A stretch of 64,000 nt of DNA from Ascidia mentula (taxonomy: Eukaryota > Chordata > Ascidiacea > Phlebobranchia > Ascidiidae). Position 1 is the stretch's first letter; each line of letters starts with the position of its first letter. The position numbers and the translations under genes were made by a program. The stretch is from the NCBI GenBank assembly GCA_947561715.1, contig OX387203.1, positions 7,192,001 through 7,256,000 of the forward strand. The letters are read 5' to 3'. The notes below the pieces were generated by a model. It did no database searches and was not told where the DNA came from. It was given only the letters and a program-made list of their open reading frames with translations. Below are positions 13,301-24,100 of the stretch, piece after piece.

Positions 13301-16300
13301 GGTTAGTCACTGGTATTTCGCTTGAAGAGAACACGCCATTCGTTTCCAAAATAGTGCGACCGCATCTAGGAACTTAAAAGCATGCTGTGGTGTTTCGTCC
13401 TAAATATACAAGAAAAGAAATACTTACCTTCTTTAAACTTAAAGGTAGCAGCATAGCCAGAGTCGTATAGATCTGCTGGAGTCTCATGTACGACCAGTTT
13501 CACATTGTCTATGGGTTCACGGAGCGTGAGCCACCTTGTAATCTACACATAAGTTATTTAAAGTTCGTGAAAGTTTGGGTTACATATGGAGGCAAAGTTA
13601 ATTTGAAAATAATTTTTTCATAAAGACCAACCTGAAAGACACGGCGTATGTTTGTGTTAGCAAACTTGACCACTTCGATGTACAAACTTTTTGTACGATT
13701 GAAGTTAATTTTCCAACTGCAAGTTCGCATATTCACCGGAGTAACATTCGGCAAACCGTATGGGTAAGCTATGCGTTCGGTGGTGTTGGCCACAAAGCTA
13801 CCTCCGCAAACTGTAAAGTTTCACAATTTATAGCAAAACTGTTGTACAATCGAATAAAAAAAGTTAACGCTGTAACAGTTTGAGATTTACTACCCAATGT
13901 TCTACAACATAATGAGCAATTATAGTTTACCATTTCAGAATAGGCATCTATATTATATAGCAATATAGTCAAGCGTTAATAAAATACTTCTTTAGCTCTG
14001 CTTTCTTGAATTGACTAATGTCGTATTTTCTTATTGGTTCAAATTGTATGTTTGCTATGTTTTCTGCACCAGTGACAGACATACCTCGAGTTTGGAATTC
14101 GCCAGTAAAGCTACTGCCCGAAGGGATATGATTGCCCGTTTTAAAGAATATTCGCATCACGCTAGAGAAGACAAACAGTTGGTGTGGAATGGTGTTGTTT
14201 AGAGTCAGTTGATTTGATAGGGACTCGTCGTATATCTTGATAAAAAACCCAAGTGCGAAAAGGTTTTGCCGATAATTGAACAAATATTCTGTCTATGTAG
14301 ATATAAAATGTCGATATACGTTGTTGTGTGGCAGGGATTTTGAAACTAATAATAAAACCTCATATTGGAAGGCGACATCCTCGAAAAAAACGAAATGAGA
14401 TCGTGATGGAGTGTTTTGTGCACTTGTCGTTTTGCTACATACTTGTATACTTACCTTAAAGATGGTGTTGTTCTTTTCCACCTGGAAGTTAATTAAATTA
14501 AAAACCATGTTTTCGTCAAACTGTTTGATGGAATAATGCACGTTCCAACCACACAAAAGGTTCGAATTGGCGTTTTGGGGGTAGTTTGGTGATTTGATAA
14601 TTCCTGTTGTAGCGTTCGTTGAGTAACCACAAGTCGGTACTGAAGAAAATACCAAAAAATTAAACTTAAATCTTTGAGTCAAATAGCATATGCTAGAAAT
14701 ATAGAAAGGGTTTTGGTCAATATGAAGCAACGTCAAATAACACGTCCGAATAAAATTGTATGAACCCTCACATTTATACACAAGATCTATATCCATGTTT
14801 AGTATATTCTTTCCTTTTATCTATTCTGAAGGTTTTATACGTTTATTGTCAGCAAAAACAAATAATATTTACGACTTACAAGTTTTAAGGTAGGCTACTA
14901 AGTGTTAAGTTCCTTACTTTCGATGAACTCGATTGAAAAACCAGTGAGCTGCAGGGAACGGGCAGTGTATACAATGTTTAAAGGGAATTGATGAGCAATT
15001 ATTTCATGCACAGGTTGATCGTAGTTGAAAACTCCGAGACTGCTAGTGTCTTCAAAAATCTTCATGTAACAAATATCATATGTGGTGTTCCTGTACGCTC
15101 GCAATTACATTTGGGAATCAGGTTTCCAAAGAAAAACACTTTTATTGACAAGAAGCCTACTATTTCTAGCCATATTTAAGAAAATCCTTCTGATTACACA
15201 ACATTCTACTTGGGTGCAAAGTATCTGGAGTTAAGTAGTCTAAATAAAAAAGCCAAAGCTAGAATGCTGTTTATCATAATGCTGGTAAACGTTTCGAACT
15301 CATAGAGGGTTCATCATCAGTACTCAAATGAGCAGCTTACAAAAAGCGTCAAGGTAAAGAGGGGAAACAAAAGACAGAAGGGAACAGCAATTTTTTTCCC
15401 AGAAGAGGATGAAAACAACAATCTACGATTCACAAAAAATATGATTTTGCTTGTACTTGCGTTCGACTGCAGCATCCAAGTGTATAATTAGGGTGTCCGG
15501 ACACCTTTAGATGTATACTCATAGATGGTTGTGTAGGTGTGATTGACACTCGACACAGAATGTCCCGAGCCTTATAGTATGGAAATCCCGGCGAGGTAAC
15601 AGTTTGAGGCGTGGCCGTTGCTTTGAGAGTCTTCGTGCAAGCTAAATGTTGTTTACCGTTTCGGAAAAAACTTTTGACTAGGAATAATTCATGAATTATG
15701 CTATGATAGCTTGCGTTTGCTGGTTGCGCAATGGATGAGGTTTATTTTAAGAAATTGTGAAAACGAAGGCAATGCTTTAAATAATAAATGATGGCACAGT
15801 GCCAGACTTATACATGTAACTGGATTGGTTGGTTGTACTGGAAATAAAAAATCTTTATGTGGTTTGTAATGGTACCAAATTCGAATGTTTGTCAGAACTT
15901 GTTGTGTTCGAAAGATAAATAATCATTCATAACAGCTTGTTGGCATACTAATGTTTCACTACAACTGGAAAGTCTATATAGACAACTTGGTCGGTTACGA
16001 GGCATTTTTGTCGGTCAGTTTGTTTATCGCTGACCAAGTAGTATCCTAATAGGTAAAAAAAACTTGACAAGCACCACCACCATGATATATCGATGTAGAC
16101 ATTTTACGTTATTACGGTACAAAACTACTCACTTTGATGGGAGTAATTTCCACTGAAAGGCATGCCGTAATCTGGCCCGCTTTCATAATAAACTCGTAAA
16201 ATGGAGTCAGATACAAGATCCATGTACTGGGGATGGGTGTTGAGATCACTTATGAGACCATTTTCATCATATACCTGCATTAAAAAACGCCATAGTTCTC

Positions 16301-19133
16301 TGTGTTCTTCTTAGTTTAAATTAAACTTTGATAGGTTGTCCAGACAAATTAGCCTTATTGTTGTAGTGATGCCACTTTTCTGGAAAAAAAATAATTACAT
16401 GGTCGTGACGTTTTACTTAGGTTTTAAAACTATCAAAATTTGAAAACATCAACTAACTATACTTTTTTGTTTTGACCTGCAAGATTCCATTTTTTCCTCT
16501 TCCAGTTTGCAGCATGTTTAACATAAGTCGAAACACTTTTGTTCTATCTTGACCTGAGGTCTTGTAAATAATCCATCCGCATTTCACGTTGGGTGGTGCT
16601 GGTTGTGGAAAATTTGGTGAGGATATTGATCCGTTTAACATTGTACGACTTTCATAGCCGCACCTGTTAACTGACAAAATATAAGTTTGGGTTAAATATA
16701 CAAACAAGCACGTTGGTATGTGATTCTCTACGTTTTTGTATGGTTTGTGATTCTGCCACGATTGCTTAAGGTTTGCAGTTAAAACCTGCTTTGGGCTTTA
16801 CAGACAAATGTTAGAACATTAAACAGATCTTTTCGTTTCGTAATCTCTGATTATAAAGAGCACGTTTGTAAGTTATGTGGGTAGCCGTAAGAAAATGACA
16901 ACAAGCACCTTGAGAGTAAAGCAGGCGAAAGCCCTTAATAGCGTTTAAAATCCGAACGTCAATCCGAGTCGCGTTCAACACAAAGCTTAGATTGTTGTAA
17001 ATCGTGGCATATCCTTGCGAAATAAACATGGGAATCGAGGGTATTTGAGCAGTCTGGGCGTCGATCTGCAACAAATACTCGTTTTATTTTCATTACCCCA
17101 AATACAATTCATTGCAATTTATTACTCTCATGCTCCCGGATTGTGCATTCAGTTGGACAAGTTTTATATAGACGCTTTTGCTGTTGTTGGCGGCTGTGAT
17201 TTTCCATGAGCAAATATATCCATGCTTGTATTGCAAATAGGGGAATCCGGGAGAGGTAAGCTCCTGGTTTATGTCCGTAGCGGTGAGATTTTCCCCGCAT
17301 ACTGGTAAAATGCAAGGTGCTATTGTAATGGTGCCTGGAGTCAAGGTTTCAAGGTCAAGGTTTTTGTCTACGTGGTTTCTCTTACCGCTGTAAGTAAATG
17401 AAGCATTGAATGCTAAGTTGGAACTTGGGAAATCGTTGGTTTCCATGTACACGCGTAGATATACATTGTGGTAAAAGCTTATATTTCCTGTTACGTTCCC
17501 AAGGAACTTTGTCCGATCGTACACCTACAAGCAGTCTTGCAAAGAACTCCGAAAAATAGTGGCAAACGCAGTAAACCGTCTTTTGACACAAGAAGATTTG
17601 ATACATTACGTTACAACAACACAGCTGTAGAGTCAGGCGCTAAAGTTCTGTTTGTGCTTGACGTAACGACAAAAATGAGTAATTTCATGAACACGATGTG
17701 TTTTCTCCGCCCTATCCGCAACAGCACCCGGAAGAAGGGGTTTGGAACTGTAAACTCTCATGTCACGCCAAGACGCAACTACTGATTTCACTCGAAATTA
17801 TAGACTGTCGATTAATTACAAGATCCAATTAACGATCTCAAAAATCAGTGTTCAACAGTACGTACAGCTTTGGAAAAATTTTATTATACTAAATTATTAT
17901 GTTTATACGAACCTGAATGGTGTCCATCCCTTTGGTAATAGTTAAGTTCTTGAAACGAACTTTCATAATCTTATTTCCGACACTGGAGGTGACGCGGAAG
18001 TCCCACCCGCACTTTGTGTTGGTAGGGACAGAAGATGGAAATCCCGGGGATTGAAATGTTCCGGAATCAATCAAGTTTGTGCCGCATGGATCGACTGCAA
18101 TGAACATTTCGAAGATTAATTTCAAATATAAATTGCGGTGTAACTTTCTGATATCAACTTGCAACACAACATATGCAATCCGGTAATGAGAAATTTAACA
18201 TAATTGACTGCAAGGAACATTTTGCAGTTTTATTCTGAAGTAGGTTGTCAAATTTGCTCATTTTAATCTGCAATCCAAACAGTAATGACATCGCCTCTTT
18301 AAACCCCGAGGCACACTGTATTTAACCCTGCCTATTAGTGTTGGATAAATTTAAAGGAACAATGGAAAAAACGGTCGGTGACAAATGCACCACAAGTTAG
18401 CCAAAAGTTACGTACCTTCCTCATACTGCATTCGGAACGATATTTGCGTTGTAGAAGAGGATGGTAGTACCTCGTATGTATATTGAGCGCTGATGAATCT
18501 TACCGAGGCACTTTGATTGTTCACAACGTACCTAACATCCCTTGCTCCCCCAAACACTTGACCAATAAGCTTACCGCCTTCGTTGATCTAAATGTAACTG
18601 CTGATTATTTTCCTATTTTCTGCAGAACTTGGTACTCCGCAGTATTGATCAGACTTTAATTTCAACTTTAATTAGCAACAAAAAAGCTACAAGTCCAAAC
18701 ATATCAGCCTTTACCTCCCAGTAGCCGCTTCCTGAGAATTCAACCACGCGAAGGTAAATGTACTTCGATGGTGAAGTGGTGTTGATTACCCATACACAGT
18801 TGTGCATGATCGTCTGTGGATCACCGGTGAAGTCGATATTTTGGAGGGACGCAGAAGCATCGAAGAACCCCCCACATGCTGTAGAGCAAAAAGCGCTGTT
18901 TATGTAGAGAGTGATTATAAACCACGAAGTTTGTTTAAATTAACACGTAATAAACTTTTGACTAAAGAAATCCTGGCCTCGTCAGTGCGGGGGATAAATA
19001 ATTTTTTCATTTTACGCACTGTGGTCTAAAATGATTTGCACCCCCTTTAACTACATAAGCTTAAATTACACGTACCTTTGGTGCCTGAAATAAAATATCC
19101 TACTGTTAAGAGCATAGAAGTTAGTGCAAGCAT
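5860..19133 (-). CDS. Receptor gene A: adhesion GPCR with 11 CUB domains and one working EGF
   Basis: A class B2 (adhesion) seven-helix receptor with a very long extracellular arm. In order: signal peptide, 11 CUB domains, EGF, HRM-like Cys-rich region, GAIN, GPS, seven helices and a short Ser/Thr-rich tail ending ...SAQL. The ATG at 19131-19133 starts a hydrophobic leader (MLALTSMLLTVGYFISGTK). With EGF1 skipped, 38 exons add up to 5856 nt (1951 aa plus stop) with no internal stop that I can find. CUB domains usually bind protein or carbohydrate ligands, and the seven-helix part signals through G proteins. The ligand is unknown. The nearest familiar vertebrate receptor with a CUB domain is ADGRG6 (GPR126), which has only one. 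The gene is distinguished from its paralogues by a hAT MITE inside the EGF1 exon and a GC donor after exon 35. It is the last of four tandem genes in transcription direction. Confidence 0.85.
7382..9590 (-). other. Gene A: EGF2, HRM-like, GAIN and GPS exons
   Basis: Exons in order: EGF2 9462-9590; HRM-like 9300-9404 and 8970-9094; GAIN 8689-8838, 8513-8595, 8114-8231, 7784-8035 and 7587-7706; GPS 7382-7522. The EGF reads TYTCMCLKKYEGDGITC, the 'C-x-C...GY.GDG..C' form. The HRM-like part starts FCNGT and ends its first exon at KCRNG. The long GAIN exon encodes the basic site RAKR at 7871-7882 (plus coordinates). The GPS exon ends RFHCHQLGHFAMIV, where the usual H-L-S/T cleavage triad is Q-L-G. 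Confidence 0.82.
9734..10352 (-). pseudogene. Gene A: dead EGF1 exon split by a hAT element
   Basis: By comparison with the intact exon in gene C (40257-40385), this exon is broken three ways. A 484-bp hAT-type element sits inside it. One base is missing in the stretch encoding CHKTLANC (ACCTGG for ACCTTGG). The 3' splice acceptor AG has become AC (plus-strand 10353-10354). The exon is flanked by phase-1 introns, so skipping it keeps the frame. Gene A can therefore still make a receptor lacking this EGF. Confidence 0.85.
9772..10255. mobile_element. hAT-type element, 484 bp, inside the EGF1 exon of gene A
   Basis: Ends CAGTGGCTCCCGAAG at the left and GTTTGAGAAACACTG at the right form imperfect inverted repeats. 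The host exon sequence GTCTAAGC is duplicated exactly on both sides (9764-9771 and 10256-10263), the 8-bp duplication expected of hAT. The gene C homologue has one uninterrupted copy of this site. An internal stretch near 9888 (TGTGTTTCCCAACCGG) looks like another hAT terminus, so the element may be composite. No transposase is seen. Confidence 0.88.
10550..19133 (-). other. Gene A: signal peptide and 11-CUB ectodomain exons
   Basis: Exons in transcription order. Signal: 19076-19133. CUB1: 18715-18878 and 18416-18587. CUB2: 17913-18094 and 17386-17524. CUB3: 17126-17301 and 16909-17065. CUB4: 16477-16670 and 16133-16274. CUB5: 15457-15641 and 14918-15059. CUB6: 14455-14639 and 14085-14235. 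CUB7: 13632-13810 and 13428-13542. CUB8: 13203-13372 and 12945-13092. CUB9: 12467-12648 and 12088-12229. CUB10: 11675-11853 and 11471-11621. CUB11: 10842-11029 and 10550-10694. Each first exon carries the CUB start (CG..., then SPGFP-like, then C-x-W). Each second exon usually opens with a V/I-Y-D/E-like strand and ends with a V-x-F-x-A/V-x-Y/F-like strand. The second exons have no cysteines, so only the first CUB disulfide is present. The donor of CUB8's second exon is weak (gttat). Confidence 0.85.
15261..15320 (-). repeat. Hammerhead-like repeat in the CUB5 intron of gene A
   Basis: On the minus strand, CTGATGA (15314-15320) is followed by a short stem (GAAC/GTTC), then GAAAC (15291-15295) and a hairpin with arms GTTTA/TAAAC (15269-15273 and 15286-15290). 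This is the order of a hammerhead core. The nucleotides after the hairpin (AGC) do not give the canonical cleavage triplet, so activity is doubtful. It is part of a ~240-bp insertion that gene C shares (45488-45517) and gene B lacks. Confidence 0.4.
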
Positions 19134-19729
19134 TGTTAGATGTCTAACTAACTCAAAAGATATAATCTATAGCTCTCGTTTCTTTGTTCAAATGGTTTGC
19201 AAATGTGCAATTTTTTTCTTTGTCACTTCCCTTAAAAGTTTCTCAATAACTTCATTTGCTTGGCTGCACGAACATCGTTCTTACTCAGCATTCTATAGAT
19301 AGCGGTACATCCGGAGTATTTTGAGGCCAACAATTATTTTGATGAAATGCACGCCAACTGACTGCTTGGTAATGTTGTTTCGGTTGGGCGAGGATAAAGC
19401 TCATTCGTTATTACTAAACACACTATTGCGGATGACGACTACGGCCTTTGTTGTTATTTGATTGTGTGGCCATGTTGCTTTGTGGTTGGTAGTTTAATTT
19501 CCTCCCACTCAAGTTTCGTTGGTTTTGTAAAACACCAACGATGCACGCGTCATTTTTTGCTGGTAGCAATTCGCTACTTGCTATTAAGATGCTTATATGT
19601 CAATAGTTCAACAATTTATGTACGAAATGAAATCAATACAATAAAGAACTGATTATGTTTGCAAACTCTCAAACAAGTCCAACAAAGGTATGTACATAAC
19701 ATTTAGACATATTCATTGCACATTGTTGT
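19134..19729 (-). promoter_or_regulatory. Gene A promoter region and gene B downstream spacer
   Basis: This 596-bp spacer separates the stop of gene B from the start of gene A. It is highly similar to the DNA upstream of gene B (32638-33180), including long near-identical runs between about 19270 and 19600. An ETS-type motif, CCGGATGT on the minus strand (19307-19314), lies about 175 bp upstream of the ATG, at the same distance as in genes B and C. No clear TATA box is seen. Confidence 0.5.
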
Positions 19730-21178
19730 TTACAGTTGTGCAGTTTCGCTTGCTTCTGATTTCTGCTGACTTCTGGTCTTTGTTAGGCCAACATCACTTG
19801 TGCCACTCCTGCTGCTGTTAACAGTTGTGGATGTTGCAATGAACCTTCTGCAGCCAAATGTTTTCAAAACTGGATGCAGCCAAAGATTTCTTACACTTGG
19901 ATTTCTAACACAGTTGACCAGAAAGATGAAAAATCCCTGAAAAAGCAATTTTTTGTAAATATTTAATGAAACCATTTATTCTATGAGGGGGTATTTGTAC
20001 CTGTAGGGAATTAACAATTGTAAACAACCATGCCATAATTTCCTGGTAAGTCACATCTTCAGCTAGAAGCATCAGGAACCCAAAAATCCATGTTAAGCCC
20101 ATCATTAGTATTAGTGTAATGGCGACCATGAAGTCCTGTGAACTAGTTCTTTTTTGTGCAGAAGAACGAATCTGAAAATGATTTGTAGATGTCAAGGCTT
20201 GAATTTAGTAAATTTACATTGCAGTGACTATGTGAAGAAGGTGCAAAATTGTGTTTTTTAAACTTTGAAATAACTTAATAAAGGGCTAAGCTCCCACTGA
20301 TTTGCAAGCATTATATGGAAAGCACCTTTTCCTTTTTGCAGGTTAAACTGGTGAACACGATAACAAACAAAAACAAGTTGAAAATGGTTAGCAATCCTAT
20401 TGGCAAAAGAAATCCATAATGCAGAGAGCCAAGATGCACCCAACACATATGTCTTGCCTGATACGATGATATGAACAAGTTGTCATCTGGTAAAATAACA
20501 ACCACTGAAATTGTTTCATTTGGTTTCATAAAATACAGGTAAAAATTTGACAAAATATTTTTGTTTGTGATTTTTATGAAACTGGCGTATTATATACCTG
20601 GCCTGTATCTTGGAAGATCATGAACCAATATGGCAACACATGCATTTATCAACACAATGAGAAAGGGAACAAAGTATGCAACAATCACTGAAGAATTTCG
20701 AATTTTATCAGATGATGTGCTCATCACCTTAAGAAAGAATACATGGTGAGTGTATAATTATGTATTGTGTAAGTAGTTTGGTGTTGGTTCTCTTACCTTA
20801 ACTAAAGCATTATATAAGTCATAAGCGTTAGCACTCATCCAAAACCATGTTGCGAGCAAAAAGTATTGCAGAAAAGCTGTTGATACGTAACAGCCTGTTC
20901 TGTTGTTCACGTTTCCAGCGCTTGTCAAAAAAATGATGTTCACCACAAGAAGGCAGAAACAAATGTTTAGCAGAAACAAAGTAGGCTTCTTTATTCTCAG
21001 AGCCCTGTGAGTTAAAGTTATGTTGTTAAATTCACTAAATTTCTTCTGATTTAATCGTATCAATCTACTTGACGCTGCCGTATATGACCAAGGTAAGCAC
21101 TAGTCCGGCTATTGACAAACCACATCCGATGTAAGTTGCAACGTGAAGTGCGTGAGCTGAAGGCAGCACTACTGATTT
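19730..21178 (-). other. Gene B: seven-transmembrane domain and tail exons
   Basis: TM1 21069-21178; TM2-TM3 20797-21004; TM4 20598-20727; TM5 20326-20486; TM6 20001-20171; TM7 and tail 19730-19936 (stop at 19730-19732). Exon lengths are identical to those of A, C and D (110, 208, 130, 161, 171; last exon 207), which supports the map. The intron after the TM2-TM3 exon has a normal GT donor, unlike gene A. Confidence 0.88.
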
Positions 21179-24100
21179 CTGTATGGAATTACATTGTTGG
21201 TTGATTGGGAATATGACATTTTGTGTTATTTCAATCTACTCACTACAATCATAGCAAAGTGACCGAGTTGGTGGCAGTGAAATCGTGGATCTCCATCTGG
21301 GCCACTCACAAGTCTGCATGTTTTTGGCACCCAACGAAACATATTTTGGTCCAAATTAACACATTGAGTTCGAGTCACTTTCTCCTGTTCAATGTTTAAA
21401 TTAACAAGTTGGGAACTAATTGAGATTGTGAAGGCGATTCACATATACCTTCAACGGATTTGATGGCAGACGAACGCTTCCTTGGCGTGTGGTTCGGTTG
21501 TTAAAAGTGATGTTCACTGTTTGTTTGGTGTTTGGTACAGTGAAGTTCTTTATTCGAGCTGTTATCACCTGTAGCAAGTCATAGCTACATCACTGTGTCC
21601 AAGAAATGATATTTGATTTTATTTGTTGGTGCAAGTACCTCGCTTATGTCATCTTCAACTGGTGGAAACAGGGCATTAGTCTGATGAAGAACGAATGATA
21701 CACGCACTGGACGGTTTGCAATGTTACGCTTTGCACGCCCGTAGCTCGAACTTATGGATATTGCTGCTTGTTCAATCAATTTAGCCGGAATGACGAAATT
21801 GATTGGAGGTTTGTAAGCAATACCCGATTGTGGTTTAGGAGCAAAAGTGACGTCAAAATACTTTCCTGCTTTGGGCGTTTGTTCCTCAACCTGATTCAAA
21901 CACATGTTGCATTCTTGTGGATGCTATATTCTCTTTTCACCAAACTTTGATTTCAACTTTAAGTCTACCTGCACTGTAATGGTCTTGGTGATCAAGGTAA
22001 GAGATGTTGCGTTTCCAGGCAGCAAAACGCGGTCTGTAAAATCTTGCAAGACTTTTATCAAAATCTTTTGTTGTTCCTCTAGTTTTCTGCAATAAAGTTA
22101 TTGGTTGGTACTTTTTACTGTTGTGCAAAAGGTTGTATTTTTTCTACATTGACCGTGGTTTTCACGTAATGTAGTTCCTATCATAACTTTTGTAAAATGT
22201 ATTTTTAAAACATTTACAAGAAATTTCGAAGAATTCTTTCGACATGCTGACAAACCTAACATTATTGCGGTAACTTAAATCCCTATAATTTCTAAACATC
22301 ACCTGTGCATATGTATTTTGCCTAGAATCTTATTCATTTTACCAGTGGTTGTCAGAAAGTACGTTGAAACACTTACTGTGTATGAACTTTACCGTTAGGC
22401 AAGGATGCCGATACTTGGTCAGTGACTAAAAGCGTATCCAATAAGCTCTGTCTTGTGATCTGAATGTACAAAGTTTTTTCAAATTTTACTTTTCAAACAG
22501 AAATTTTTGGCTACAATAGGCTTTTGTTGTGCAAAAATCCATATAATTCGCGAATGTGTAAAACTGTCTAATTTACCTGTACTTTTGCAGGGTCTTTCTG
22601 ACTTAGTTGAAGCAATGTGTTTGCCACTGCCGCCGTTTCCTCCGAAGTTAAATTAACAGTTGACGATGACGTAAGTAGTTTTAGGTCCGTAATTTGTATG
22701 CTTACAGATTCGGTGGTTGCAGGTAGCTTAACAATCAAAGAAATACATTCTATTTACCAAGTATCTGTCAATAATACCGACCACTAATTAGTACCAATGT
22801 AGCCATGAACATTTGAAAACTCTGTTAGTTGCACACAATTGAACGAGAACTACCTGCAGCGCTTTAGACAGTATCGTGGATAAATTTGTTGAACAAGGCA
22901 GTGTGTGCAGTTTATCAAACGTTGCCACTTTGGGGTCTACTGTGCTTTGTACGCACACGGCCGACGCAATTGATCTTCCTGCAAACATTGCATATTTTGT
23001 GCGTTTGTCCATAAAGTTATGATTATAACTAATAAATCCCATGATATCGGGGTACTCCTTGCAAAAGACGTGTAACTCTATGCCACGAAATTTCGTTGCC
23101 TTGCTCGTGGGGTTTAATTAAAAAGGAGAAAAAACGAACATACCGTTCCGACACTTTTCGACAGAGTTTGGAGAATCGCCAATACTTGCTCGCCCAAAGG
23201 TATACGCTTTCCCAGTAACAGAATCATAACTTGTTCCATTGCAGAATGCTGCGGAAAAAATTGATTAAATTTGCTTCGGCCTTTGTTGTCTCAATTTGGT
23301 TAATTACGTTTGCATGAAATTCCGTCGCCTTCGTAGTTTGCCATGCACATACAAGTGTATGTTGAATTGTCGGATGTAGGTTTGCAAGTTGCCAAGGTTT
23401 TGTGACAAGTGGTATTTGCACACACGTTTGGTGGTATTGTAGCTGCTAAAGTAGAAATTAAAAATGATCAAAAAATTACTACGTGATAAATTCGTCCTTT
23501 CAAATTGCCACAGTGGTAGACTGTTAACTTCGGAATAAAATCGTTTAAGCATTTTCACGAGTAGCCAGAGTTCTCAACAGACAGGTGGTACTTGCACACA
23601 CGTTTTCGATATTTGTTGATGTTAAAAATAAAAATGTGATTTTTGAATATATATTGGCCTATAAATTATCCATTGAACGATTGCGAGATGTCACGGGCAT
23701 TTGCAGATCATTAAAGTTGGTCTTGTCACAGAGTGTTTTATAGATAGAACATTAGTGAAAAACGCACGATGTGTTGCAACACAAGGTTTCGTGGCATCCG
23801 TTTAACTCCTGGTATGTAGGTTGCGTATGTATCAATAAAAATTATACATAAATTATGCAGTTGAGTACATCTGCATTTTTTGCTTTTGATGTCGGTGGTA
23901 GCTAGCTTATACATCAGTGAGCAACATTACGGTTTACTATTGCAACCTACAGCTTGAATAAGGTTTTTCGTTTCTTTCCAGGTACTAACCTTCTTTATAA
24001 CGAAGAAAAAATCCCCTTCCATCTTGATATCTTGTTTGGAAAGTGATAAACACGCCCTTGGTCATTAAAAGAGACAAGTTGGAAACACTTCCATTGTAAT

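Noticed and set aside
15261-15320. Calling the CUB5 intron repeat an active hammerhead ribozyme
   Set aside because: The core and hairpin order fit, but the cleavage triplet and its pairing with the core A are not canonical in either the A or the C copy.
17468-17785. Plus-strand open frames of 60-140 codons across the receptor genes
   Set aside because: They are antisense shadows of CUB or TM exons, or lie in introns. The minus-strand exons have conserved splice sites and domain motifs.
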